Assembly: GCF_902764455.1 (NCBI RefSeq)
Contig: NZ_CACWVY010000019.1
Span: forward strand, 1 to 58,012
Direction of reading: 5' to 3'
Source: an uncultured Methanobrevibacter sp.
GTDB taxonomy: Archaea > Methanobacteriota > Methanobacteria > Methanobacteriales > Methanobacteriaceae
Length of the DNA stretch: 58,012 bases
The notes under the pieces were generated by a model. The model ran no database searches. It was not told the origin of the DNA and worked only from the letters and a program-made list of their open reading frames with translations. Below, piece by piece: positions 1 to 10,175 of this stretch. The translations under genes and the position numbers were made by a program. Position 1 is the stretch's first letter; each line of letters opens with the position of its first letter.

Positions 1-105
1 GTTAAATATGGTTTTACAAAAAGAACATTAGTATTTAAAGAAATTGGTAAAACTAATGTGAAGGTTCAGCGTTATATTTGCAAACGTTGTGATAAAACAC
101 ATTAA
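1..105 (+). pseudogene. Transposase N-terminal zinc-ribbon fragment (partial at window edge)
   Basis: Frame 1 is open from the first base to a TAA at 103-105. The 34 residues end in RYICKRCDKTH, a CxxC half of a zinc ribbon, with a KYGFTKR stretch before it. This resembles the start of transposases common in Methanobrevibacter, where the ribbon normally continues into a long catalytic domain. Here the frame stops right after the CxxC, so this looks like a truncated element remnant. The 5' part lies outside the window. The family assignment rests on motif memory only. Confidence 0.45.
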
Positions 106-196
106 TATTTAGTTGATTTCATTTTTTTAAATAGCTATTCAAATTAACTTTCGTGAAAATTTTTCCAAAACATTAAATAACCACATCCGATAAAGT

Positions 197-1153
197 CTAT
201 AACAAAGTTGATTGAAAAGTACGTGTAAGTGGTACTACTTTTTCATGAGTTTCAATATAACTAGACTCATTGACTTCTATTACAACATCACCATCACTAA
301 CTTCACCAATCAGCAATGGTGAATCCGGATTATGCAACTTTTGATTCCTTTTAACCAGCTTCATGTTGCTGTTGGCATAACAATACTTGCATCCATGCAT
401 ACATGTATTATATAATCCAATATCCCTTCCCATTAAACAGTTGCATTCACGATTATGGTATTTTCCTTTAGGGACATTTAAATTATTTCCAATAGCTTTC
501 TCAAGAACCTGGCGAGTCATGCACCCTGCTGAATCAAAACCAAACGGATCAAGCAGTGTGCCTTCAACACATGTTTTCATTTGCATATCATATTCACCGG
601 CAATTTTTGCAAAATTTTCACCAATCACCAAACGTTCCTCTGTTGTAACTTCACGGGCTTCGGGAAAATTCCTTAAAACCTTTTGATATAAATCAATAAA
701 ACTGATTGTACAGTCTGATGTGTATTCATGCAATTCAGAGGCCATCTGCTCAAACATATCTACATGAAAATCCAAGGAATACTTTTCAGTTATGAAAATC
801 GGGTCATATCTCCAGGATACAGCATTGATTCCAAGTGACTCAGACAGCTTCTTAAACGTTTCTATAACTTTTTTGTAATTAGGAACATTGACTTCAATAT
901 CTTTGCCGTAAGGAGTTATTGTTGTAAACCAGAACTGATTATAGTCAGACAGCCTGTCCAAATTCCTTACCAGTGGTTTTGGATTTTTGGAACAAAAACA
1001 TATGACATCAACAGTTTTGGGATTGAAATTATATTTATAAATCTGATTATTATATGGATTTTTGCTGAGTACAAAACCCTCTTCAATTCTGTTTAAAAAC
1101 CATTTATTAAAAAAAGCAGGGATATCTGTTCTTGTACCAGTATTTAGTATCAT
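197..1153 (-). CDS. DUF1848 family radical-SAM-like protein
   Basis: The 318-residue product begins MILNTGTRTDIPAFF, which matches the usual DUF1848 N-terminus. I therefore set the start at 1153 and not at the longer open frame reaching 1231, which would overlap the thiolase gene. Near the C-terminus it carries CMHGCKYCYAN, a CX3CX2C cluster of the radical SAM type, placed late in the chain as is typical for this family, plus CNC upstream of it. The substrate is unknown. There is no Shine-Dalgarno before 1153; a T-tract runs right up to the ATG, and a TATA-like TTTATAAA sits 24 nt upstream inside the thiolase terminator palindrome. It may therefore be translated from a leaderless transcript. 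Confidence 0.8.
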   Translation of the reverse strand: MILNTGTRTDIPAFFNKWFLNRIEEGFVLSKNPYNNQIYKYNFNPKTVDVICFCSKNPKPLVRNLDRLSDYNQFWFTTITPYGKDIEVNVPNYKKVIETFKKLSESLGINAVSWRYDPIFITEKYSLDFHVDMFEQMASELHEYTSDCTISFIDLYQKVLRNFPEAREVTTEERLVIGENFAKIAGEYDMQMKTCVEGTLLDPFGFDSAGCMTRQVLEKAIGNNLNVPKGKYHNRECNCLMGRDIGLYNTCMHGCKYCYANSNMKLVKRNQKLHNPDSPLLIGEVSDGDVVIEVNESSYIETHEKVVPLTRTFQSTLL

Positions 1154-1171
1154 AAAAAAAAGAAAAAATAA

Positions 1172-2348
<1,177 letters not shown>

Positions 2349-3386
2349 TTACATTTTAATTTTGCCTTTGAATTTAGCATAAACAGCATAATCAACATAT
2401 GTTTTATCATCAATGATTTCCTGTGTTTTTGGAGCTAATTCTCTTCTTTCGACAATTTCATCTTTTACTTTTATTGTAAATCCATCACTTCCAGCACCAG
2501 AACCGTATGAGATGACAAATATTTTATCTCCAGGTTCAGCAACATCCAAAATATTAGAAAGAGCAAGAGGCACTGCACCTGAGTAGGTGTTACCAATATT
2601 TGGGGTTAAAAGCCCTTGTTTAATTTGTTCGGATGTGAAACCTAATTTTTTACCTGCTCTGAGGTAGAATTTTCCGTTAGGCTGATGGAAACAAGCATAA
2701 TCATAATCTTCAGGTTTTGAGTCTGTTTCTTCAAATAACATTTTTGCTGTACTTAAAACATGCTTGAAATAAGCAGGTTCTCCTGTGAAACGACCACCAT
2801 GAGACGGATAGTCCTGACCTTCTCTTCTGTAAAAATCAGGAGTATCTGTTGTAAAACTGCAAGTATGTTCGATATCTGCAATCGTATTATCTTCACCGAT
2901 GATGTAAGCAGCTCCGCCTGCGGATGCAGTGTATTCGAGAGCATCTCCAGGAGCTCCTTGTGAAGTGTCTGCACCAATAGCCAATGCATATTCAACCATA
3001 CCGGATTGAACAAGACCCATGGACATTTGGATACCTGCGGTTCCTGCTTTACATGCGAATTCCAAATCAGCAGCAGTTAATTTTGGTGTTGCACAAACTG
3101 CTTCAGCAACAATGGAAGCAGTTGGTTTTACTGCATAAGGATGTGATTCAGAACCAACATAAACAGCACCAATTTTACTTGGATCAATTTGAGCTCTTGC
3201 TAGAGCACGTCTAGCAGCAGTTACTGCAATAGTTGCAGTGTCTTCATCAGCAGAAGGTACGGATTTTTCATTAACAACCAATCCATTAGATAAAGCTACA
3301 GGGTCATCCCCCCAAACTTTAGCTATTTCCTCTACTTTAATTCTATACGATGGTACATGTGCACCATATCCTACGATTCCTACCAT
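2349..3386 (-). CDS. Hydroxymethylglutaryl-CoA synthase
   Basis: The 345 residues are the standard archaeal length. The catalytic Cys lies in [11 protein letters not shown] (about residue 112), with a Glu in YVGSESHPY (about 80) as general base, and FHQPNGKF near residue 235 carries the family's His. It condenses acetyl-CoA with acetoacetyl-CoA to HMG-CoA for mevalonate and archaeal lipid synthesis. The start is supported by AAGGTGA 5 nt before the ATG. It is first in a two-gene unit with thiolase, and a TATA-like box lies about 73 nt upstream. Confidence 0.93.
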   Translation of the reverse strand: MVGIVGYGAHVPSYRIKVEEIAKVWGDDPVALSNGLVVNEKSVPSADEDTATIAVTAARRALARAQIDPSKIGAVYVGSESHPYAVKPTASIVAEAVCATPKLTAADLEFACKAGTAGIQMSMGLVQSGMVEYALAIGADTSQGAPGDALEYTASAGGAAYIIGEDNTIADIEHTCSFTTDTPDFYRREGQDYPSHGGRFTGEPAYFKHVLSTAKMLFEETDSKPEDYDYACFHQPNGKFYLRAGKKLGFTSEQIKQGLLTPNIGNTYSGAVPLALSNILDVAEPGDKIFVISYGSGAGSDGFTIKVKDEIVERRELAPKTQEIIDDKTYVDYAVYAKFKGKIKM

Positions 3387-3458
3387 TAAATCACCTTAAA
3401 TAATAATCTTAAACGACATTAAAAATTAATTTAATTATTAATATTATATTTTTATTAT

Positions 3459-3466
3459 TATATAAA
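3459..3466 (-). promoter_or_regulatory. Probable TATA box for the HMG-CoA synthase/thiolase unit
   Basis: On the minus strand this reads TTTATATA within a very AT-rich spacer between the tRNA genes and the HMG-CoA synthase start. It would give a leader of roughly 50 nt. The surrounding AT richness makes chance matches easy. Confidence 0.4.
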
Positions 3467-3531
3467 ATTAACTAAAAAATAGCTATTTTTTAGACAAAAT
3501 AAGAATTTTAAAAAAAGTATTTATTACTTGA

Positions 3532-3605
3532 TGCAGTTGCCGGGATTCGAACCCGGGTTGTAGGCTTGGAAGGCCCAAGTAATAACCAGACTATACCACA
3601 ACTGC
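3532..3605 (-). tRNA. tRNA-Gly (anticodon TCC)
   Basis: The minus strand folds as a 74-nt cloverleaf. The acceptor arms are GCAGTTG and CAACTGC with discriminator A. The anticodon arm is TGGGC/GCCTA with loop CTTCCAA. The T arm contains GGTTCGAATCC. CCA is not encoded. It lies 9 nt from the second Gly tRNA, so both are likely processed from one transcript. Confidence 0.95.
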
Positions 3606-3614
3606 ATAAAAAAA

Positions 3615-3688
3615 TGCGGCGTCCGGGATTTGAACCCGGGTCTCTAACGTGGCAGGCTAGAGTCTTAACCAGGCTGGACTAACACCGC
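3615..3688 (-). tRNA. tRNA-Gly (anticodon GCC)
   Basis: The minus-strand 74-nt cloverleaf has acceptor arms GCGGTGT and ACGCCGC (one G-T pair), discriminator A, anticodon stem CTAGC/GTTAG with loop CTGCCAC, and T-loop GGTTCAAATCC. CCA is not encoded. It is upstream of tRNA-Gly(TCC); between them is a run of seven T on the transcribed sense. Together the two read all GGN codons except those needing a CCC anticodon. Confidence 0.95.
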
Positions 3689-3725
3689 ATGAAAACTAAC
3701 AACAAATAAACTTATGTTTTAATAA

Positions 3726-3737
3726 TATATAAAGGTT
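3726..3737 (-). promoter_or_regulatory. BRE/TATA promoter of the tRNA-Gly pair
   Basis: The minus strand reads AACCTTTATATA: a B-recognition-like AACC directly before TTTATATA. It lies 37 nt before the 5' end of tRNA-Gly(GCC), so transcription would begin about 10-15 nt before the mature tRNA. This is one of the best promoter matches in the window. Confidence 0.65.
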
Positions 3738-3805
3738 TGCATTATATGTCAAAAATTTGTTTAAAAATTAATTTGAGCATTTAATAGACAGTTAAAAATA
3801 CTCTA

Positions 3806-3838
3806 AAAAAGACAAAAAATTAAAACAATAAGAATTGT
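3806..3838 (-). terminator. Weak hairpin and T-tract after the methyltransferase gene
   Basis: Just after the stop of the methyltransferase (3841-3843) the minus strand has ACAAT, a 4-nt loop and ATTGT, followed by T-runs. The stem is only 5 bp, so the call rests mainly on the T-tract. Confidence 0.35.
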
Positions 3839-3840
3839 GT

Positions 3841-4509
3841 TTAAGCTTTATGAGCAATAACACAAATCCAATCGTTTTCATCATCGATATAAGATTTAAA
3901 ATCTTTAAATCCTGCAGATTCAAGAGATTCCTTCAAAACATCTTCAGAATATATTTTCATGTCCAACAATTCCACCAGGTCATCATATTTATCCATCTGT
4001 CCTTCCCTGTATACAGCCTCATTGCAGATAAATATGAATCCGTCTTTTTTAAGAACCCTGTTTACTTCTTTAAGGTCATTGATGAAATCCGGCCAGAAAT
4101 AAACTGTTTCAAAGCATGTTGCAATGTCGAATGTTTCATCATAAAACGGCATTTCAGAAACAGATCCCTGCAACACATTGACAATTCCATCATCAACAGC
4201 TTTCCGGTTAAGATCTATTGATTTTTCAACGCTTACATCAGAATAATCTATTCCTACAACCCTGCCGTTTTCGGATATCTGTGCTGCAAACCTTTCAATG
4301 TTTCTTCCGCCGCCACAACCGATATCCAGTATCTTGCTGTCCGGGCAAACTTTAAAATGGCTTACACCCCATTGGGCCATGCTTTCATGAGACTGGTTCA
4401 TTCTGTCCAGTATCTGATGACCCAGTTCGCCTTCAGGTTTTCTTGCATTTCTGATAAGTTCCTTATCTTCAATATTGTGGCCAGTATTTACTTTACCGTT
4501 GTCACTCAT
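3841..4509 (-). CDS. Class I SAM-dependent methyltransferase
   Basis: The 222-residue protein has the Rossmann motif I ILDIGCGGGRN (about 61-71), acidic GIDYSD after strand 2, and the UbiE-like FDIATCFETVYFWPD and EVNRVLKKDGFIF segments. This fits a small-molecule methyltransferase of the Methyltransf_11 type. The substrate cannot be told. It starts 4 bp after the tgtA stop, so it is probably co-transcribed with the archaeosine gene; that proximity makes an RNA link possible but does not prove one. Confidence 0.85.
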   Translation of the reverse strand: MSDNGKVNTGHNIEDKELIRNARKPEGELGHQILDRMNQSHESMAQWGVSHFKVCPDSKILDIGCGGGRNIERFAAQISENGRVVGIDYSDVSVEKSIDLNRKAVDDGIVNVLQGSVSEMPFYDETFDIATCFETVYFWPDFINDLKEVNRVLKKDGFIFICNEAVYREGQMDKYDDLVELLDMKIYSEDVLKESLESAGFKDFKSYIDDENDWICVIAHKA

Positions 4510-4513
4510 AATA

Positions 4514-6493
4514 TCACTTCTTCATTCCTTTACGTGTTTTAATAGCCTGTCCAGTTTCAAACTGTTCAATTTCACAGGCTCCTAAAAGAGATTTACCATA
4601 AGCAAGCAATTTATCATCTTCATTAACGATTAAAACTTCATCTTTTGTTCTTATATTTTCATCACATTCAGTAACGAATTTGCAGAATACACTTTTTCCA
4701 TCAAGTGCAAATGGTTCTGAGTCCTTATTGACAACAACTCTGTTTTGCGGATAAGGCATTGCTGAGTGAAGTCTTTTTGCACCTTCTTTTGATAAAATCA
4801 GATAGGAATCTGATGCCCTCATATTGACAATCAATGTTTTTCCATCGTAGATATGTCTGATTTTACCTGTCTTTTTACTCTTTTCTATGTTAATATTGCC
4901 TTTAAAAAGTGCCTCACCTGCTCCAATACCGAATTGATAATCTGCAATGGCCTTGACTTTTTTAACATCATCTTTTTCATACCTTATTTCATCAGTTGAG
5001 ATTTCATGTTCATCCAAATCCATATCCAAGTTTTTAACAACTCTTGAATGGATTAAAACCTGATCATAGTATTCAACAAATTCAGCTATGAAATCTTCCA
5101 TGAATTCAATGCTGTCAACATCACGGGTTTTTGGAGCATCACTTTGACTTAACGGATAAACTTCATCAATTTCAAGAGGAATCAATCCGAATGGAACATC
5201 AAGAACCATAAAGTCAGTATTATCCAAATCAATTTCCTGTTTTTTGCCGAATATATAAAAATCACCCAGTTTTCCAGAGACGAATTTGGAGTACGGTTTT
5301 CTTGATGGAGGTAAAATCACCAAATCTCTTTTTTTAGGCATCTGGCGCAGTTTCTGCATGTGTCTTAATACTTCTGACCTGCAAAGGGATTCAGGGCCGG
5401 TGTAGAAAAATGCTGACTTTTTGCTTCTAGGGTCGTATTTTTCCAAATCAGCAGAATAATTTCCCAACTGTCTTACAGCATCCAAAAGTGCAGGATGAGC
5501 TCTGCATCTCTCTTCTACAAGTTCCATTAAATTACCATCATAGATTGCCTGTCTGATTAATCTTAATTCTGCAAATGAAACATGTAAATTATGTTCTGCA
5601 ATCAAATCTCTTCTTTGCTTTTTAGGCATTGCCCTTAAATCATCAGGAGTGTATTTGGTACATACATCACATGAGCACGGCATTTCCTGGAGGTTTTCTA
5701 ACTTAAATGTTCCTCGAGTGGACAAAAGTCTGTCATCTTCTGCATATAAAATATAAGCCGCTGAGTCAAACAGGTCACATCCCATTGCAACACACAGGGC
5801 AAATATCATAGGATGGCCGGCGCCCATCAGGTGGCGGGGAACAGTATCTGACAGCTCTTTCATGGAATTCATTACAACATCTACAAGGTCCTTGTAGTGA
5901 TAGGATTCCATCAGCGGAACAACAGCACCTATAGGATACAAGTCAGCGTCAAGTTTTGAGAGTTCCTTTGCACATTCCTGTCTTAAATCCAAATATGTTG
6001 AACCCTGAACCACAGAATTCAACAGCATTTCAATATTATTTTCTTTTTTGAATGCAACAGCCTCTTTTGCACGTTCAATGGTAATTTCCAAATCACTTTC
6101 CGCTTTTTCACGGTCAACAAAAGGAGCTGTCGGAATATCCAAACTTGTTCCAATGTCTGATTTGATTAATTCCTGAAACTCGATGACTTCCTTGTTTGTA
6201 ATTTCCACATCACCGTAAACAGACAGCTGAAAAGACCCGGAATCAGTCATAATCGGTCCGTCGAAATTGATTAAATCATGCAATCCTTTTTCTATAGCTT
6301 CCTGTTTTAACTTTTCATCCTTGTAAATTAAGTATGCATTGGTAATTACTATATCCGCACCATATCTTCCAACATCAATTGTCTGTTTTCGCGGATGAAT
6401 AACCGGCATTAATGCAGGGGTTTTGACATCACCATGCTTTGTTTTCAAAACACCTACACGCCCCATATTATCTTTAGCTTTAATTTCAAACAT
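4514..6493 (-). CDS. tgtA: tRNA-guanine(15) transglycosylase (archaeosine TGT)
   Basis: The 659-residue length is that of full archaeal TgtA: catalytic TIM barrel, C1/C2 domains and a C-terminal PUA domain. MTDSGSFQ (Asp near 84) and GCDLFDSAAYIL contain the catalytic aspartates. CSCDVC near residue 275 begins the zinc site. The last about 75 residues (VVNKDSEPFALDGKSVF onward) look like PUA. It exchanges guanine-15 in archaeal tRNAs for preQ0, the first step to archaeosine. An upstream AAGGTTA fits a ribosome site. It is divergent from an MnmC-like methyltransferase and followed by another methyltransferase. Confidence 0.95.
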   Translation of the reverse strand: MFEIKAKDNMGRVGVLKTKHGDVKTPALMPVIHPRKQTIDVGRYGADIVITNAYLIYKDEKLKQEAIEKGLHDLINFDGPIMTDSGSFQLSVYGDVEITNKEVIEFQELIKSDIGTSLDIPTAPFVDREKAESDLEITIERAKEAVAFKKENNIEMLLNSVVQGSTYLDLRQECAKELSKLDADLYPIGAVVPLMESYHYKDLVDVVMNSMKELSDTVPRHLMGAGHPMIFALCVAMGCDLFDSAAYILYAEDDRLLSTRGTFKLENLQEMPCSCDVCTKYTPDDLRAMPKKQRRDLIAEHNLHVSFAELRLIRQAIYDGNLMELVEERCRAHPALLDAVRQLGNYSADLEKYDPRSKKSAFFYTGPESLCRSEVLRHMQKLRQMPKKRDLVILPPSRKPYSKFVSGKLGDFYIFGKKQEIDLDNTDFMVLDVPFGLIPLEIDEVYPLSQSDAPKTRDVDSIEFMEDFIAEFVEYYDQVLIHSRVVKNLDMDLDEHEISTDEIRYEKDDVKKVKAIADYQFGIGAGEALFKGNINIEKSKKTGKIRHIYDGKTLIVNMRASDSYLILSKEGAKRLHSAMPYPQNRVVVNKDSEPFALDGKSVFCKFVTECDENIRTKDEVLIVNEDDKLLAYGKSLLGACEIEQFETGQAIKTRKGMKK

Positions 6494-6701
6494 TATCTAA
6501 CCTTACCTAAATTGAAAATATAATATCTTTAAAAAAATCAATTCACTGCAAAAAAATTAATCGAAAATAAATTTGAGTGCAAATATCTAAATAAACATTA
6601 AACTAGAAATTATATAAATTTTGCCCATATACAATTTAGAATCAAATTTTTCAATTTAAAAAATTTATAATTAATAAAAATCTAAAATAATCCTAGATAC
6701 A

Positions 6702-7916
6702 ATGAGTTATGAAAATAATGCAAGAGTAATCAACGACGATATTTTTGATTTAGTCAATGAATGTTTTAGTCAGGAAAAAAGTAGTCGAAATATTGAAGGA
6801 AGGGTTAATTTTTTTGATACTTACAACAATTATTTTGTTTTAACAGATGATGGATCTTATTCTATTAATTCAAAAGAAATAAATCATAAAGTTGAGACAT
6901 TACATACATCTACCGGTGCAATAAGTGAGTCATTTGAGAAATTTATCAAACCGATGAAGTTCAACTATGATGAAGATATTGCGATTTTAGACATCTGTGC
7001 AGGAATAGGATACAACACATCTGCTGCAATCGCTGATTTCATTAAAAATTCTTCAAAATCAACATTGACCATTGATATGGTCGAAATTTCAAAGGCCACA
7101 CTTGCATGCGGACTTTTTGTGCCTTCACCTATTGAAGAGCATGACATTACAAAAAAGGCCATTGAAGATGAACTTATAGCCGAAGATTACGCAACTTTAA
7201 GTTTGGAAACTGCCGAAATTCCAGAAAACATCCACATCAATGTTTACATTGAGGATGCAAGACAAACAGTTCAAAAGCTAAAAGATGACACCTATGATGC
7301 AATATTTTTAGATCCCTTCAGTCAGAACATGGCTCCCGAATTATTTTCACTTGAATTTTTCAAAGAGTTCAGAAGAGTAATCAAGGATGACGGAATCGTT
7401 GCAACCTATACCTCAGCTGCACCAATAAGAGATGCATTCATTGAAGCTGACTTCTATATCGGCCAAGGCCCGATATTTGGAAGAAAGCAGGGAGGCACAC
7501 TGGCCAGCCCAAATCCTTTGATGCTTGATACTGCACTTCCAAAAAACGACGAAATAAGAATTGCACTGTCTGATGTGGGAATTCCATTTAGAGACCCTGG
7601 CTTAAACAACGACAGTGACAGCATCCTCGAAGCACGAACCGAAGAAAGACACAATGCACGCCACACCACCAAAATATCATCAGCCGTCAAAACTCCAATC
7701 TTTTTGGCCACAGAAATGGATGATGAAAAACTGAAAAGACGTGTCGAGAGAAACCTTGCCAAGATGAACATTCCATCAACAACATCAAAAGAAGCATATT
7801 ACATTGTTGAATGTGAAAACAGCTATTCAAAAAAGCAGGACGAAAAAAATAATTCAAGAAACAGAATTTTAGAAATGAAAAAAAGATTAAAAAATGTTAA
7901 AATGGGAAAATTATGA
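6702..7916 (+). CDS. MnmC-like SAM methyltransferase (Methyltransf_30 type)
   Basis: The 404-residue protein has motif I ILDICAGIGYNT (about 105-116). Downstream, AIFLDPFSQNMAPELFSLEFF and GIVATYTSAAPIRDAF match the methyltransferase half of MnmC, which finishes mnm5U at the tRNA wobble position in bacteria. No FAD oxidase half is present. The C-terminus (about 350-404) is basic and Lys/Arg/Asn-rich, compatible with RNA binding. It sits divergently next to tgtA, which favours a tRNA job. The exact modified base in methanogens is not known to me. Its last 6 bp overlap the convergent adhesin gene. Confidence 0.75.
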   Translation: MSYENNARVINDDIFDLVNECFSQEKSSRNIEGRVNFFDTYNNYFVLTDDGSYSINSKEINHKVETLHTSTGAISESFEKFIKPMKFNYDEDIAILDICAGIGYNTSAAIADFIKNSSKSTLTIDMVEISKATLACGLFVPSPIEEHDITKKAIEDELIAEDYATLSLETAEIPENIHINVYIEDARQTVQKLKDDTYDAIFLDPFSQNMAPELFSLEFFKEFRRVIKDDGIVATYTSAAPIRDAFIEADFYIGQGPIFGRKQGGTLASPNPLMLDTALPKNDEIRIALSDVGIPFRDPGLNNDSDSILEARTEERHNARHTTKISSAVKTPIFLATEMDDEKLKRRVERNLAKMNIPSTTSKEAYYIVECENSYSKKQDEKNNSRNRILEMKKRLKNVKMGKL

Positions 7917-9773
7917 TTTTACAAATTTTCCGCTTTTTAAAGTATATGCATCCTGTTTGGTACAGGAAGTTGTAGGTGATGTAGGAGTCAAGTCTCCTCC
8001 TGAACCACCATGATTGTGTCCGAATACAGACCAGTCACTGTCACAGTTTGCACAGACAATGATACCTTCAGCGCTACTGCCCTCAACATTTCCTGTAGCC
8101 GGGAACTTACCCCAATTAGCTATTTCTGAGCCTGCAAAGAAAATACTCCAGTACAACTCATGACTATGACAATACGGACATGTTCTGTCAAATTCAGTCA
8201 TGTAAAATGTATAACCGTATTTACTGTATTCACCTGCTGAGGAAGCCCTACCAATAGCCAAAATGGAATATCCGTCTTCTGAAACTCCATATTGATTGTA
8301 AGAAGTTCCAATATTGGATTCATAGACAGTAATTGTTCGGGTTAAGGTATAATTATTGCTCAAATCCTTACAGTTTATTTTATATGTACCTTCAGTCAGA
8401 TTGAAAGAAATGGTAGCTGCACCATTTGCATTTGTTTTATAAACTTTAGTCTGACCATTGAATGTAATTTGAACATCAGAATTACCTGCAACATTACCGT
8501 TCTGTTTTAAGAGAGTTACTGTGTATACTGAAAGCTTATTTGAAGGTGCAACAATGTTATTTGCTTTAATAGTAGGTGAAATAACAGTGATTTTAGTATT
8601 TATGCTTGATTGGGTGTATGGATCATATGATTTGAATGTATATGTTCCTTTAGCCAATTTGAAATTTACACTAGCAACACCTTTAGCATCAGTTTTTAAA
8701 GTTTTTTTGGAATTTTTAATATAAACGTAAACTTTAGCGTTTTTAACCAGCTTTTCATTTTTATATAATGTTACTTTGAATGTTGAAGTCCTGTCTGAAA
8801 ATACTGTCATCTTACTTGCAGTCATTGTAGGTGAAATCTTTACAGTGTTAGTTTTTTGCTCGCCTGTTTCAGGATTTATTGAATAAATCTTAAATGTGGC
8901 AGGTTTTGAAATAACACTTAACTTTGCAACACCCTTTGAATTTGTTCTGACCTTGAAAGCACTTCCATGAGCTTTGAATGTGACGTATTTATTTGCCAAC
9001 AGTTTTCCATTCTTACCATAGAAAGTTGCGGAAAATACTTTTGAACTTAAATAACGTTTGGAAAGGTCACTAGCAATAACTGAAGTCTTTACAACAATCT
9101 TATTTGAAGTTGTGTATCCGTCCGGATGAACTGCATAAATAGTATATGTTCCTACACCCAAACCTATTCCAATGCTTGCCACACCTTTTGAATTTGTCTT
9201 TTTAGTATAGGTTTTACCGTTCAAAATAAATTTGACATTTGTATTTTTCAGAACTTTACCATTATTTTTTAAGAAAGTGGCTGTGTATGGAGCAGTACTC
9301 TTGTAGATTTTAGTTAAATCTTTACCAGATACCAAAGGCAATACTTTAACATTATCCATAGAAGACACATCTTTGTAAGATGCTGAAACCTTATAAGTGC
9401 CCGCACTCAAATTCAGCAGAGCAGATACCTTTCCAGATGCATCAGTATTTAGAGTATATTCAACTCCATTAACATTTAATGTAACGGAAGCATTTTCTAC
9501 AGGAGCATTGTTATTAAATAAAATAAAATCATAACTTCCCCCACTGTAGTAAGTTCCATTACTGTTGCTGCTAAACTTATAATTATTATTAGAATCAGCA
9601 GCTAATATGTCCTCACTTTCGGATATGTCTGAAACACCAACCGAAGGAGGCTCTTCATCAACTTCCCCAGCAATTACATCATCAGTTCCATTGGAATCCA
9701 CAGCGGAAACCACAGACAGTGATAACATAAACACCAAGGTAATTAAAACTAAACTAATTTTCTTATTAAACAT
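7911..9773 (-). CDS. Adhesin-like Ig-repeat surface protein with C-terminal CxxC zinc-ribbon-like domain
   Basis: The start at 9773 is chosen because it gives a clean signal peptide (MFNKK, hydrophobic core, SVVSA) and has GGAG 9 nt upstream; the open frame extends 21 bp further. After an acidic linker come about five to six Big_1/Ig-like repeats of 75-85 residues, each with a KTNSKGVASI-type core and a GTYTI-type strand (roughly residues 60-480). The last about 125 residues carry CPYC and, 45-50 residues later, CANC, which looks like a four-Cys metal site, then a GHNHGGSGG stretch. Methanobrevibacter genomes carry many such adhesins, which bind host, protozoal or bacterial surfaces. No membrane anchor is evident, so retention must come from cell-wall binding or another partner. 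Confidence 0.8.
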   Translation of the reverse strand: MFNKKISLVLITLVFMLSLSVVSAVDSNGTDDVIAGEVDEEPPSVGVSDISESEDILAADSNNNYKFSSNSNGTYYSGGSYDFILFNNNAPVENASVTLNVNGVEYTLNTDASGKVSALLNLSAGTYKVSASYKDVSSMDNVKVLPLVSGKDLTKIYKSTAPYTATFLKNNGKVLKNTNVKFILNGKTYTKKTNSKGVASIGIGLGVGTYTIYAVHPDGYTTSNKIVVKTSVIASDLSKRYLSSKVFSATFYGKNGKLLANKYVTFKAHGSAFKVRTNSKGVAKLSVISKPATFKIYSINPETGEQKTNTVKISPTMTASKMTVFSDRTSTFKVTLYKNEKLVKNAKVYVYIKNSKKTLKTDAKGVASVNFKLAKGTYTFKSYDPYTQSSINTKITVISPTIKANNIVAPSNKLSVYTVTLLKQNGNVAGNSDVQITFNGQTKVYKTNANGAATISFNLTEGTYKINCKDLSNNYTLTRTITVYESNIGTSYNQYGVSEDGYSILAIGRASSAGEYSKYGYTFYMTEFDRTCPYCHSHELYWSIFFAGSEIANWGKFPATGNVEGSSAEGIIVCANCDSDWSVFGHNHGGSGGDLTPTSPTTSCTKQDAYTLKSGKFVKS

Positions 9774-10140
9774 TATGTTAACTCCATCTAACATTTTTTG
9801 TTTTATTAATCTTATTATGTTTTATGTATAAAAAGCTTTTGTTTTTCTAAAAAAGCATAAATATCATTAATTTAGCTAAAATAAAGTTTAATAAGGTTAA
9901 AAATAGAATAAATACATTAAATCAATTGAAATTATAATCAAAAGACAAAATTTAATTGAAAATCGAATTTTTATAGTTACTAATAGTTATCAAAAGCTTT
10001 ACATATCTGAAATATGTAAAATTACATATTACCCCTTAAAATAAAGTTAAAACGAAATTATAAAATTTATAAATCAATTGATTTAAAAAATAAGTTTTTA
10101 AAATTGTCTGAATTTAATTTAAAGACCAAATATGAAAAAA
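9774..10140. other. Long AT-rich spacer upstream of the adhesin gene
   Basis: No gene of credible length is seen. The adhesin promoter probably lies at its left end, where the minus strand has a TTTATACA-like box near 9825. The only structured part is the TTACATAT half-site cluster listed separately. Confidence 0.6.
9999..10029. promoter_or_regulatory. Three alternating TTACATAT half-sites (operator-like)
   Basis: TTACATAT, then 5 nt, then ATATGTAA, then 2 nt, then TTACATAT again. Each neighbouring pair forms an inverted repeat with perfect 8-nt arms. The cluster lies about 225 bp upstream of the adhesin start, in otherwise featureless AT-rich sequence. It could be a binding site for a dimeric regulator or an RNA hairpin. 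No regulator gene is adjacent. Confidence 0.35.
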
Positions 10141-10175
10141 ATTAAAAAAAAATAAATAAGGTAAAAAACCTTATT
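10141..10175 (-). terminator. glmS terminator overlapping the stop codon
   Basis: The minus strand has AATAAGGT, a 5-nt loop and ACCTTATT (8-bp stem, 10155-10175) followed by ATTTATTTTTTTTTAATTTTTTT. The glmS stop codon lies within one arm. Confidence 0.6.

Noticed and set aside
3606-3614. Transcription terminator between the two tRNA-Gly genes (run of seven T)
   Set aside because: The tRNAs are only 9 nt apart and there is no room for a second promoter, so read-through and processing is more likely.
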